DNA of 64,000 bases from Candidatus Alangreenwoodia gallinarii (GTDB taxonomy: Bacteria; Bacillota; Clostridia; Peptostreptococcales; Anaerovoracaceae), in contig CAJFPD010000119.1 of the NCBI GenBank assembly GCA_904398315.1, positions 1 to 64,000 on the forward strand, given 5' to 3'. The notes beneath the pieces are model-generated. The model ran no database searches and was not told the origin of the DNA. It saw nothing but the letters and a program-made list of their open reading frames with translations. Made by a program: the position numbers and the translations under genes. This document shows positions 1-7,999 of this stretch, in pieces. Position 1 is the first letter of the stretch; each line of letters begins with the position of its first letter.

Positions 1-154
1 CGGAAAAGAAGGAATCGGTCTGGGGCTTTATCTGGCTAAGAAAATTATCGTCGACCAGAACGGCTATATTAAAGTTTCCTCTGCCGGGCTCACAGGCACC
101 TGTTTCTCCGTTTTTCTGAAAAAGGCACAGGAGGGCGAGTTATGCGTATCTTAA
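1..154 (+). CDS. Sensor histidine kinase, C-terminal end (partial)
   Basis: The window opens inside a gene read in frame 2, ending with TAA at 152-154. The 50 visible residues begin GKEGIGLGLYLAKKIIVDQNG, which is the G2 box and last helix/strand of a HATPase_c domain. The reading frame overlaps the next gene by 13 bases, the usual translational coupling of a kinase-regulator pair. By family knowledge this is the membrane-bound sensor that phosphorylates the regulator starting at 142. The sensor and dimerisation domains lie outside the window, so the stimulus cannot be inferred. Confidence 0.85.
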   Translation, partial: GKEGIGLGLYLAKKIIVDQNGYIKVSSAGLTGTCFSVFLKKAQEGELCVS

Positions 155-831
155 TCGTGGAAGATGACAGAGATCTGAATAAAATTATCTCAAAAAAGCT
201 GAAGGCGGAGGGATTCACCGTCGAAAGCGCGTACGACGGACAGGAGGCTCTGGATTATCTGGAGCTCCTCCCTTATGATCTGGCCATCATGGATATCATG
301 ATGCCGAAATCCGACGGTCTGGAGACGATACGCCATCTGCGCGCCGAGGGGAATCTTACCCCCGTCATCCTTCTGACGGCCCGGGATACCGTGCAGGACA
401 AAGTAGACGGGCTGAACATCGGAGCCAACGATTATCTCGTCAAGCCCTTTTCCTTTGACGAGCTGATCGCGAGAATCCACGCCGTGACGCGGACGGCTGC
501 CGGCAATCCGGGCAATACGTATTCTCTTGCGGATCTCACTCTCGATGTAAAGACGCATACGGTCACGCGCGGCGGCCGGGAAATCACGCTGACAGCAAAA
601 GAATACTCCCTTCTGGAATTTCTTCTGAGAAATAAAAATCAGGTGCTCTCCCGGCAGAAAATAGAAGACAACGTATGGAACTTTGATTACGGCGGAGGTA
701 CCAATATCGTCGATGTCTACATCAAATATCTGAGAAAGAAAATCGACGAAGGTTTCCCGGTACGGCTGATTCACACCGTCCGGGGAGTTGGGTATATCCT
801 GAAGGAAGGAGAGGCGAAAGAGAACAACTGA
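142..831 (+). CDS. OmpR/PhoB-family response regulator
   Basis: A 229-residue two-domain transcription regulator. The receiver domain (about 1-115) has the acidic pair D8/D9, phosphoacceptor D51 in IMDIMMP, T79 and K101 in LVKPF. The C-terminal winged helix (about 130-225) ends with the typical RLIHTVRGVGYIL stretch. The gene overlaps the kinase by 13 bases, so they form a two-component system. A pair of 11-bp-spaced direct repeats downstream (864-882), the footprint typical of this family, suggests that it controls the PepSY lipoprotein gene that follows. In other bacteria, PepSY proteins next to such systems act in envelope stress or antibiotic sensing, but the signal here is unknown. Confidence 0.95.
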   Translation: MRILIVEDDRDLNKIISKKLKAEGFTVESAYDGQEALDYLELLPYDLAIMDIMMPKSDGLETIRHLRAEGNLTPVILLTARDTVQDKVDGLNIGANDYLVKPFSFDELIARIHAVTRTAAGNPGNTYSLADLTLDVKTHTVTRGGREITLTAKEYSLLEFLLRNKNQVLSRQKIEDNVWNFDYGGGTNIVDVYIKYLRKKIDEGFPVRLIHTVRGVGYILKEGEAKENN

Positions 832-863
832 CATTCTTCCGGATTTTCTCAATTTTTTCACGC

Positions 864-914
864 TTTCTAATCTTTTTCTAATTCTTTGACGTTACACTGT
901 GAACATAAGATAAA
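864..914 (+). promoter_or_regulatory. Candidate regulator-binding direct repeats and promoter for the PepSY gene
   Basis: TTTCTAAT occurs at 864-871 and again at 875-882, an 11-bp period that puts two half-sites on one helix face, as OmpR/PhoB-type dimers prefer. The repeats end next to TTGACG (886-891), a plausible -35. A weak -10, GATAAA, follows after 17 bases. Reading of the function is inference from spacing and gene context. Confidence 0.5.
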
Positions 915-1006
915 CACTGCGCAGGCAGAAAACGGAAAGGGAGAATGAAAATTTCCTGCGCAGAGCAGAATAAACAGTAAGAGAAGAACGCAAAGGAGAT
1001 GAAACG

Positions 1007-1639
1007 ATGATGAAGAAATTGAGAACTTTATTCGTACTGGTACTGGCAGTTTCCTGTATTTTCCTGGCAGCGGGGTGTTCCTCCGGCGGATCCGGAGGCA
1101 ATTCCAACAGCGGCACTTCCGGAACCTCCGGCAATGCCTCCGGAACGGCTTCCGGTAATAATTCCGGCACTCAGACAGAAATCGGCCTCGATGAGGCGGA
1201 AAGAATCGCTCTGGAGAACGCAGGCGTCGCGGAAGCCGACGCTGTCTACGTCACGGCGCATCCGGAATATGATGACGGCGCATATATTTACAACGTAGAA
1301 TTTTATTCCGGAAATACGGAATACGACTATGAAATCGACGCATATACCGGAGAAATCAGATCCTTCGACCAGGATATCGAGGATTATACCATCGGATCGA
1401 CACCGTCTCAGAGCGGCGGCGATGTACAGATTGACGTAGAAACAGCCAAGAACGCGGCATTCCGTCAGGCCGGTGTAACGGAAGATGCTGTAACGCTGAC
1501 GAAAGCCGAGCTGGAATACGACGACGGAAGAGCCATGTATCAGATTGAATTCATCCACGACAATATGGAGTATGAGTTCGAAATCGACGCGACAGACGGA
1601 AGTGTCATCCAGCAGGAGAAGGAATCCGTTTATTCCTGA
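1007..1639 (+). CDS. Lipoprotein with two PepSY domains
   Basis: A 210-residue secreted lipoprotein. It has a basic, hydrophobic signal peptide ending in the lipobox LAAGC with C24 as the lipidation site. A flexible Gly/Ser/Thr/Asn linker (about 25-55) follows, then two copies of a PepSY domain (about 58-118 and 134-202); each has a GLDEAERIALENAG- or DVETAKNAAFRQAG-like helix and ends in a YEFEIDA-type strand. An AAAGGAG ribosome site sits before the ATG. PepSY domains are thought to inhibit or sense proteases at the cell surface. The position directly after a kinase/regulator pair suggests a target or accessory sensor of that system. The exact role is unknown. Confidence 0.85.
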   Translation: MMKKLRTLFVLVLAVSCIFLAAGCSSGGSGGNSNSGTSGTSGNASGTASGNNSGTQTEIGLDEAERIALENAGVAEADAVYVTAHPEYDDGAYIYNVEFYSGNTEYDYEIDAYTGEIRSFDQDIEDYTIGSTPSQSGGDVQIDVETAKNAAFRQAGVTEDAVTLTKAELEYDDGRAMYQIEFIHDNMEYEFEIDATDGSVIQQEKESVYS

Positions 1640-1724
1640 TAAAATTCATTTATTTCTGATGAAATCAGAAAACAGCCCGGGAACCGGGCAACGGATTCCA
1701 TATAACAGGGTTACAAACAGATAA

Positions 1725-1796
1725 ACCGTATCATGACGGGCTGCCGGCAGGATTTTCCGCAGAACCGGCAGCCCGCGTGATACGGTTTTTTTATTT
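1725..1796 (+). terminator. Rho-independent terminator after the PepSY gene
   Basis: A long inverted repeat (ACCGTATCATGACGGGCTGC pairing with its near complement at about 1765-1786) is followed by seven T residues at 1785-1792. The stem exceeds 20 bp with one small asymmetry. Confidence 0.85.
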
Positions 1797-2141
1797 TTTA
1801 TGGATTTTTCCATACGCAGATATTTATGCTGCGGTGGAAAAACAGAATTCGAAAAACGAAAAAAAATAGTGCGGCAGGCAGGGCAGGCAGAAAGTAATAA
1901 TACAGGCACGCGCAAAATCGCGCGAAACGCAAAAATTGTATACAAAATAGTGACCGATGGAAAAAATATCATTTTTCCGTCTCGCGAGTTATAACTATTC
2001 CTAAAATTAATATTTTAGGAATAGTTGTCTGTCTCTCACATGCGCTTCCCCGTTTGTGATTCTTTGGATATTCCCACAGAGAAAAATCCAGATAAATCCT
2101 TACATTTAAATAAAACATGAAAATCCGCAAACAAAAAATAT
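1797..2141. other. AT-rich non-coding stretch with three inverted repeats
   Basis: No credible gene is seen here. The stretch holds a 10-bp palindrome TTGTATACAA (1936-1945), reminiscent of GntR-type operators; a GGAAAAA/TTTTTCC hairpin near 1957-1978; and a perfect 15-bp-arm hairpin at 1993-2026 (AACTATTCCTAAAAT, loop TAAT, then its exact complement). Base composition is clearly more AT-rich than the neighbours. It may be the remains of a lost divergent promoter or a small mobile element; this is inference. Confidence 0.5.
1993..2026. repeat. Perfect 15-bp-arm inverted repeat
   Basis: Arms AACTATTCCTAAAAT and ATTTTAGGAATAGTT are exactly complementary around a TAAT loop. No T-tract follows on either strand, so it is not a standard terminator. 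Confidence 0.75.
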
Positions 2142-2186
2142 CAGAGGAATCTTCCCGCACAGATTGCGTGCGGGAAGATTCCTCTG
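2128..2186 (-). terminator. Terminator of the efflux operon
   Basis: Perfect 19-bp stem (CAGAGGAATCTTCCCGCAC at 2142-2160 with its complement at 2168-2186, 7-base loop). On the minus strand it is followed by ATATTTTTTG, so it ends transcription coming from the SLH-TolC gene. Confidence 0.9.
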
Positions 2187-2271
2187 TCCGTTGTTTGTCC
2201 GTTGTTGTCCGTCCATCCCGGCAGACCCCGGCCCGGAATCCGTAAATGCTGCCGAAAATGATCTGCTGGCG

Positions 2272-4209
2272 TCAGCTGAACGAAATCCGCGTCGTGCCGA
2301 CGCCTGTCTCAAACAGAATATCATAAACCGCCTCGTTATAAGCGACAATCGCGCTCATCAGCGCCTGCTGCGACTGCGTCAGCGTCAGCTGAGCGCTTTC
2401 GATCTCCGACATCGTGGCCAGGCCGTTTTCATACTGCACCTTTGCCAGTTCCAGAGAACTTTCCGTCAGGTCGATCAGCGATTCATACCTCGAAATCTGG
2501 CTTTCCAGAGCCGACAACTCCTCGTAAGACGTTCGCAGCGATGTCTCCTTGGCTTCCGTCATCTGAGAAATCGCCATCTGCGCCTGATCGTAAGCCAGCT
2601 CCGCGTTTTTATACGCTGTAGAAGAATGGTTTGTGGTATATCTCAGCGACCGGATCTGGATGTCGGTCACTTCCGTCAGATAATCATAGTACTTCAGTTC
2701 CAGATTGTTCTCCAGCATGGATTCCAGAGCCTCCGACAGCGACGGAATTTCCAGATCTGTCTTTTTTAGCTCTGTCGTCAGCACGATCTGCGTATCGCTG
2801 TCCAGTCCCAGCAGCATGCGGAAATTCGCCCCGGCGGATTCGGCGGTGTTTTCCGCCTGAACGAGACTGTCCTCTGCGGCGGCTACACTGTTTTCCTGCG
2901 TCTTCACTTCGATGGCGGAAGCGTCGCCGAGTTCATATCTCGTCCGGACCAGCTCCAGCGTCCTGCGCTCGGAGGCCAGCGTCTCCTCACAGACCTTTGC
3001 GTTTTTCTCCGCCTGCAGCAGTCCGTAATAGAGCTGTATCGTACTCTGCTCAATCTGATTCATATCGGCTTCATAATTGTTGTCGATATTTTCTCTCACG
3101 AAATCGCGCTGAAGCTGAGCGAGCTCGAGATTGTATTTCGTGACGCCGCTCTGCTGAAGCTGATACTGCTGTTCCAGAGGCAGAAACTTCATCATATCCA
3201 GAGAGTCCGATATGCTGGAAGCGGTATCCTGGTATCCGGCGGCAATCGCCTCGTCCGACCGTCTGGACATCTGCGCCGCCTCCGCCTGTGTGCCCCCTGT
3301 CTGCATCCGCTCTACCGCTTCCTCCAGAGAAAGCTCTGTTTCAGGCAGAGGCAGCAGAACGGAGATCACCTCCTCCGGAATCTCATAGCCCGCCTGCGCC
3401 TGCTCCTGAATTTTCTCATAAGCGTGATAAACCGCGATGGCGGTATTGCCGCGGGAAGCGGCTTCCGACCCGTCGCCCGTCTCAGGATCGAACTCCTTCA
3501 TCCCTTCATAGATTCCGAGCTTGTCGGCTGCGCGGACATAATTGTCCGGCCAGCTTCCGGTAAGCTCCCGGGCGCTGATTCCGGCGGCTCTCACACAGAT
3601 GGCCGCCAGCTCGTTGTACGTGATGTTTCCCTGCGGCCGGAATATCCTGTCTCCGTATCCGTTGACGATACCGCACAGAGATGATGCGGCGATATACGGC
3701 TGAGCCCAGACGCTGTTTTCCAGATCATCGTAAAGAGACAGGGCGAGCTCTCTCATGCTGCTCTCCTCTCCCATGGATACGGCCAGCTGCTGTGCGTATT
3801 TTTCCGCCTCGTTCCCGCTGTCGTCCTCCGTTTTTCCGTCAGCGCTTCCCTCTTCTTCCTGAGGCAGCCTTTCCGCGGCCGACTCCGGAAGAAGAAGAGC
3901 CGCGTCCGATTCCGTAAGAAGAACGGCAAACATCTTCGCCGCCTCCGCGCGGGTAATCCTGCCGTCCGGTCGGAACGTTCCGTCCTCATATCCGCTGAGG
4001 ATCTGCGCCTCCGACAGAAAATTTACCGCTTCTTCGCAGGTCTCGTCCCGGATATCGGAATACTGCCGTTCCGCTGTATCCGATGAGCCTGCCGCATCCG
4101 CCGCACAGACAGGCACCGCAAAGGATGCCGCGCACAGTCCCGCCGCCGTCACGGCTGCCGTCAGACGCAGCTTCCATCTTCCGCTGCGTTGTTTTACATT
4201 TTTTACCAT
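2272..4209 (-). CDS. SLH-domain TolC-like efflux protein
   Basis: A 645-residue exported protein. After a signal peptide (cleavage near residue 36) come three SLH domains (about 50-95 with FRPDGRITRAEAAKMF, 165-210 with FRPQGNITYNELAAI, and 220-262). SLH domains bind pyruvylated wall polymers. Residues 292-635 are a long alpha-helical TolC/OEP-like region with the two internal repeats usual for that family (YELGDASAIEVKTQENS and YENGLATMSEIESAQLTLT). The segments between the helix pairs (around 336-365 and 518-535) are short and lack the usual proline/aromatic beta-strand stretches, so a membrane barrel seems unlikely. It is the last gene of the pump operon, 13 bases after the TetR gene. By inference it is a wall-anchored exit duct or adaptor for the RND pump. 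Confidence 0.85.
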   Translation of the reverse strand: MVKNVKQRSGRWKLRLTAAVTAAGLCAASFAVPVCAADAAGSSDTAERQYSDIRDETCEEAVNFLSEAQILSGYEDGTFRPDGRITRAEAAKMFAVLLTESDAALLLPESAAERLPQEEEGSADGKTEDDSGNEAEKYAQQLAVSMGEESSMRELALSLYDDLENSVWAQPYIAASSLCGIVNGYGDRIFRPQGNITYNELAAICVRAAGISARELTGSWPDNYVRAADKLGIYEGMKEFDPETGDGSEAASRGNTAIAVYHAYEKIQEQAQAGYEIPEEVISVLLPLPETELSLEEAVERMQTGGTQAEAAQMSRRSDEAIAAGYQDTASSISDSLDMMKFLPLEQQYQLQQSGVTKYNLELAQLQRDFVRENIDNNYEADMNQIEQSTIQLYYGLLQAEKNAKVCEETLASERRTLELVRTRYELGDASAIEVKTQENSVAAAEDSLVQAENTAESAGANFRMLLGLDSDTQIVLTTELKKTDLEIPSLSEALESMLENNLELKYYDYLTEVTDIQIRSLRYTTNHSSTAYKNAELAYDQAQMAISQMTEAKETSLRTSYEELSALESQISRYESLIDLTESSLELAKVQYENGLATMSEIESAQLTLTQSQQALMSAIVAYNEAVYDILFETGVGTTRISFS

Positions 4210-4222
4210 ATATTTTATCCTC

Positions 4223-4837
4223 TCAGCAGGCGATCCCGTGAAAGATATAATCGATCACCAGATCGCTGCTCCATTCCTCCGGAAAAGAAAACAGCTGTCC
4301 GAAGACACACTTTTCCGAATCTTTTGCGTCACTGGCCGCCCGCTGCAGCGATAAAAAAGCGCCCGCAAGCATGGTAGCGACAAATTTCGGATCGATTTTC
4401 CGGAATTCTCCCCTTTTCTGTCCCTCCTCGATGATAGACAGAATCAGTTCGTTGTGATACGTCAGAATGGCGGAGATTTCTCTCAGAAAGCTGCTTTCTT
4501 CATTGGAAAAAACAGCATTTGCCTCAAAAGCCGTCAGAAAGTGGCCGGAAAACGTCCGGATCTGTTTTAGATCGAGGCGGATCATCGCCTTCATCTTTTC
4601 CGACGGACTGTCATGAACCAGCACATCCCGGGCTACCCGTTCTTCATACTCTCTTCGGAACCGGCGCGACCATTCCGCCGCCAGTTCCTCCTTGCTGCGG
4701 AAATATTCGTACATCGTCGCCTTGGCGATTCCGCACGCTTCCGCGATATCCGCCATCTTTGTCTCCCGATACCCTTTTCTTTCAAAGAAGCAGGAAGCGG
4801 TATCGAGAATTTCTTTTCTCCTGTCATTTTTTCTCAT
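4223..4837 (-). CDS. TetR/AcrR-family transcriptional regulator
   Basis: I start translation at ATG 4835-4837 (MRKNDRRKEILDTA), giving 204 residues and a 14-base overlap with the end of the pump gene; a longer frame upstream only shadows that gene. The N-terminal helix-turn-helix contains MADIAEACGIAKATMYEYFRS (about residues 25-45), the classic TetR signature. The C-terminal part is the helical ligand-binding domain. It lies inside the efflux operon between the RND pump and the SLH-TolC gene, so it most likely represses its own operon until a pump substrate binds. The 16-bp palindrome at 9492-9507 in the operon promoter is the probable operator. Confidence 0.9.
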   Translation of the reverse strand: MRKNDRRKEILDTASCFFERKGYRETKMADIAEACGIAKATMYEYFRSKEELAAEWSRRFRREYEERVARDVLVHDSPSEKMKAMIRLDLKQIRTFSGHFLTAFEANAVFSNEESSFLREISAILTYHNELILSIIEEGQKRGEFRKIDPKFVATMLAGAFLSLQRAASDAKDSEKCVFGQLFSFPEEWSSDLVIDYIFHGIAC

Positions 4838-7800
4838 GCTTCGCACCCCGTCTCGCAAGCCACAGAGCTTCGCGGTAAAGGCTGATCTTCTTCCTCGCCA
4901 GACGTCTTCTGCCTCTCTTCGTCTCGATATCATCCACGATCGCATACAGAACAGGAATGATAAAGAGGGTAATCAGCGTGGACGCGCTCAGGCCTCCGAT
5001 GATCGACATCGCCATAGGAGCCATGATCTCCATACCGTCTCCGGAGCCGATGGCCATCGGGATCATGCCGATTACCGTCGTCAGCGTCGTCATCAGAATC
5101 GGTCTCATACGCGTGCTTCCCGCCTGCGCGATGGCCTCGTCTCTTCCCATCGTCATCCGGTTCTGCTCGATAAATTCCACCAGCAGTATCGCGTTGTTGA
5201 CGACGATGCCGATGAGAATGATCAGGCCGATCAGCGACGGCATGGACAGCTTCATGCCCGACAGGAACAGAGCCAGAAAAGCTCCCGACATGGCAAACGG
5301 AATCGACATCATGACCATCAGCGGCAGGATAAAGGATTCGAACTGCGCCGCTAAAACGATATATACCAGCAGGATGGAAATGACGAGTGCAAGGAGAAGA
5401 TCCGAAAAGGTATCCAGCATCTGTTCCTGCATACCGCTCTCTCCGTAATACACGCCGTCCGGGAAATCGTATTCTTCCACGATATCGTAAATTTCTCCGG
5501 AAGCCCTGTTATTGTCCGCGCCTTCCGCCAGCGTGATATCGATATTCTGGATGACCTTCTGCCCCGTCTTATTGATCGCCACCGGAGAATTTCCCGATTC
5601 AAAGTCGGCGATCTGATAGACGGGAACAGTCAGCCCCGTGGAACCTGTCACATTGATATTTCTCAGGCTGTCCAGAGAAGCGGAATCCGCATCTTCCAGA
5701 GCGAGCACAACGTCGATATCTGTTCCGTCGACAGTGACGCTTGTGGCCGTCGTTCCGGACAGCGAACCCGACAAGGCGGATGCCAGCTGATATGCCGTGA
5801 TGCCGTAGCTTGCCGCTGCCGTCCGGTCGAGGTTAACCTGCATCTCCGGGCTGCCCTCTTCCACATCGGTGGTGACCTCCTCCACGCTGCCAAGCTCACC
5901 TATCCGCGCCGCCAGATCGAGAGCCGCGTCGCTGACGGAATCCACATCTTCGCCGAGAATTTCCACTGTAACATCAGAGCCGGTGAGAGTCATGCTCATG
6001 CTGGACGTCATCTCATACGTCATCTCCGCTCCGGCCAGATCCCGGAACTGTTCTTTCACATTGTTCATGACCTGCTCCGTCGTACGATCCCGCTCCTCCC
6101 TGTCGACCAGCGTCACGGAAATGGAATCCGAAGAGGACGAAGATGTCAGCGCGGAGGAAGAGCTTCCCACACTGTAAGTGACATGATCCACCTCCGGCAG
6201 TGCGAGACAGTATTCCTCCACCGGAGAGAGAAAGGCATCCCGCTCCGAAAGCGAAGTTCCGTAAGGCATCTTTGCCGTCACGGAAAACGTTCCTTCATCT
6301 GTCGCAGGCAAAAGCTCCCAGCCAACCAGCGATAGCAGAGAAACGGAAGCGGCAAAGATCGCCAGCAAAAGTGCCAGAACGCGTTTTCTGCGCTTCAGGA
6401 TCCAGTGACATGCGGATTTGTATCCTTCTGTCATGGCATCGATGAAGGAGGCAAAGCGGTTGACGATGTGATACCGGTAAAAGAACGGACCGATTTTCAC
6501 ATAATCCTGGGAAACCGAACTGTCCAGCAGCTTGGAACAGAGCATGGGAACGATGGTGAGCGAGACCACAAGAGATGCCAGCAGCGCGCCGATGATCGTA
6601 TAACAGAAATCCTGAAATACCATGCCCGCAAGGCCGCCGGAAAGGGCTACCGGCAGATAGACGACGACGCTGGTCAGCGTCGAAGCCATGACGGCCAGCC
6701 CTACTTCTCTGCTGCCTTCTACGGAAGCTTCCCGGGCAGAAAGCCCCATTTTATTGCGCCGGAAGATATTTTCCAGCACGACGACAGAATTGTCCACCAG
6801 CATTCCCACCGCCAGCGTCAGCGATCCCAGAGTGATAAGGTTCAGCGACATACCCAGCACTTTCATGATGCAGAATGTCGCGAAAATCGATGTCGGAATC
6901 GAAATGCCGATGACGAGTGTGGAACGGATATTGCGCAGAAAGAAGAAGATGACGATAACCGCCAGAATTGCTCCCTGCACCGCCGATTCCGCCACAGAAC
7001 GGATCGAGCTTCGCACAAAATCCGACTGATCGAATCCGATCGCAAACTGCACTTCATCTCCGAATTCCTCTGTTAAAGATTCCATCGTCTCCTGCACCGC
7101 ATCGGACAGCTCCACAATATTGGCATCCGATGATTTGCTGATGCTGAGCGCGATCGCTTCCTTTCCGTCCAGACGGCTGACGGAGGATGCCTCCGAATCC
7201 TGATAATGAATGTCGGCGATATCTTTCAGCGTGATAACGCTGCCATCGTTGAGTGTGACCGGCATATCCGATATCTCCGTCAGACTTTCAAATTCGCCGT
7301 TTGTGCGGACGATGACTTCCTGCGAACCGTTTTTTACCGTTCCGCTCGGCAGACTGACATTTTCCGCCTGAAGCAGAGAGGCAATCGTAGAGATAGTGAG
7401 CCCGTATCCGGTCAGTTTGTTCTGATCGAAATCCACCGCGATCTGCGGATCGGTGCTGCCTGTCATCGAAACGGAAGCCACTCCGGAAATCCTCTCAAAT
7501 CTCGGTATGATATTATCCTCGAGATACTGTGCCAGCTCCGAGGTATCCCGGCCGGAGTAGGCGTAAATCTGCATGACCGGCACCGCATCCATATTCATCT
7601 TCATAATGGTGGGTTCCGACGCTCCGTCCGGAAAGGCGTTCTGCACGAGAGACAGCTTCTCCCGCATATCCAGCGTAGCGAAATTCATATCGGTATCCAT
7701 GTCGAATTCCAGCATCACGACGGAAACTCCTTCGGATGTCATGGAATACATTTCCTGCACACCTTCCACGGAAGCGAAGGTCTCCTCTATGGGCGTCGTA

Positions 7801-7985
7801 ATCAGAGAATCCACTTCTTCCGGTCCGGCTCCGGTATATGTAACCATCGTCAGCGCATAGGGATAGTCAATATCCGGCAGAAGTGCCTGAGGCAGCCGGA
7901 AAAGAGAAACCGCGCCGAGGATCAGAACGGCCGCCAGAATCATAATCATCGTTACAGGCCGTTTTACCGCTAATTTTGATAACAT
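4824..7985 (-). CDS. RND-family efflux pump (AcrB/SwrC-like)
   Basis: A 1053-residue inner-membrane transporter of normal family length. It starts with the typical LAVKRPVTMIMILAAVLILG first membrane helix and has two large extracytoplasmic loops, about 40-330 and 560-850. TM4 carries GMLVDNSVVVLENIF with the proton-relay Asp, and TM10 carries GIVVNNAILLVEFIEQNR; the AcrB lysine is replaced by Asn, as in the Gram-positive SwrC-like branch. It exports hydrophobic compounds using the proton gradient together with a membrane-fusion protein, whose gene ends 14 bases upstream. Substrate is unknown. Candidates are bile acids, antimicrobial peptides or lipopeptides. Confidence 0.95.
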   Translation of the reverse strand: MLSKLAVKRPVTMIMILAAVLILGAVSLFRLPQALLPDIDYPYALTMVTYTGAGPEEVDSLITTPIEETFASVEGVQEMYSMTSEGVSVVMLEFDMDTDMNFATLDMREKLSLVQNAFPDGASEPTIMKMNMDAVPVMQIYAYSGRDTSELAQYLEDNIIPRFERISGVASVSMTGSTDPQIAVDFDQNKLTGYGLTISTIASLLQAENVSLPSGTVKNGSQEVIVRTNGEFESLTEISDMPVTLNDGSVITLKDIADIHYQDSEASSVSRLDGKEAIALSISKSSDANIVELSDAVQETMESLTEEFGDEVQFAIGFDQSDFVRSSIRSVAESAVQGAILAVIVIFFFLRNIRSTLVIGISIPTSIFATFCIMKVLGMSLNLITLGSLTLAVGMLVDNSVVVLENIFRRNKMGLSAREASVEGSREVGLAVMASTLTSVVVYLPVALSGGLAGMVFQDFCYTIIGALLASLVVSLTIVPMLCSKLLDSSVSQDYVKIGPFFYRYHIVNRFASFIDAMTEGYKSACHWILKRRKRVLALLLAIFAASVSLLSLVGWELLPATDEGTFSVTAKMPYGTSLSERDAFLSPVEEYCLALPEVDHVTYSVGSSSSALTSSSSSDSISVTLVDREERDRTTEQVMNNVKEQFRDLAGAEMTYEMTSSMSMTLTGSDVTVEILGEDVDSVSDAALDLAARIGELGSVEEVTTDVEEGSPEMQVNLDRTAAASYGITAYQLASALSGSLSGTTATSVTVDGTDIDVVLALEDADSASLDSLRNINVTGSTGLTVPVYQIADFESGNSPVAINKTGQKVIQNIDITLAEGADNNRASGEIYDIVEEYDFPDGVYYGESGMQEQMLDTFSDLLLALVISILLVYIVLAAQFESFILPLMVMMSIPFAMSGAFLALFLSGMKLSMPSLIGLIILIGIVVNNAILLVEFIEQNRMTMGRDEAIAQAGSTRMRPILMTTLTTVIGMIPMAIGSGDGMEIMAPMAMSIIGGLSASTLITLFIIPVLYAIVDDIETKRGRRRLARKKISLYREALWLARRGAKHEKK

Positions 7986-7999
7986 AAATGACCCCCTGT

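Noticed and set aside
1800-1994. 64-residue plus-strand open frame in the AT-rich gap
   Set aside because: It starts within the terminator T-run, has no ribosome site and its sequence is basic and irregular.
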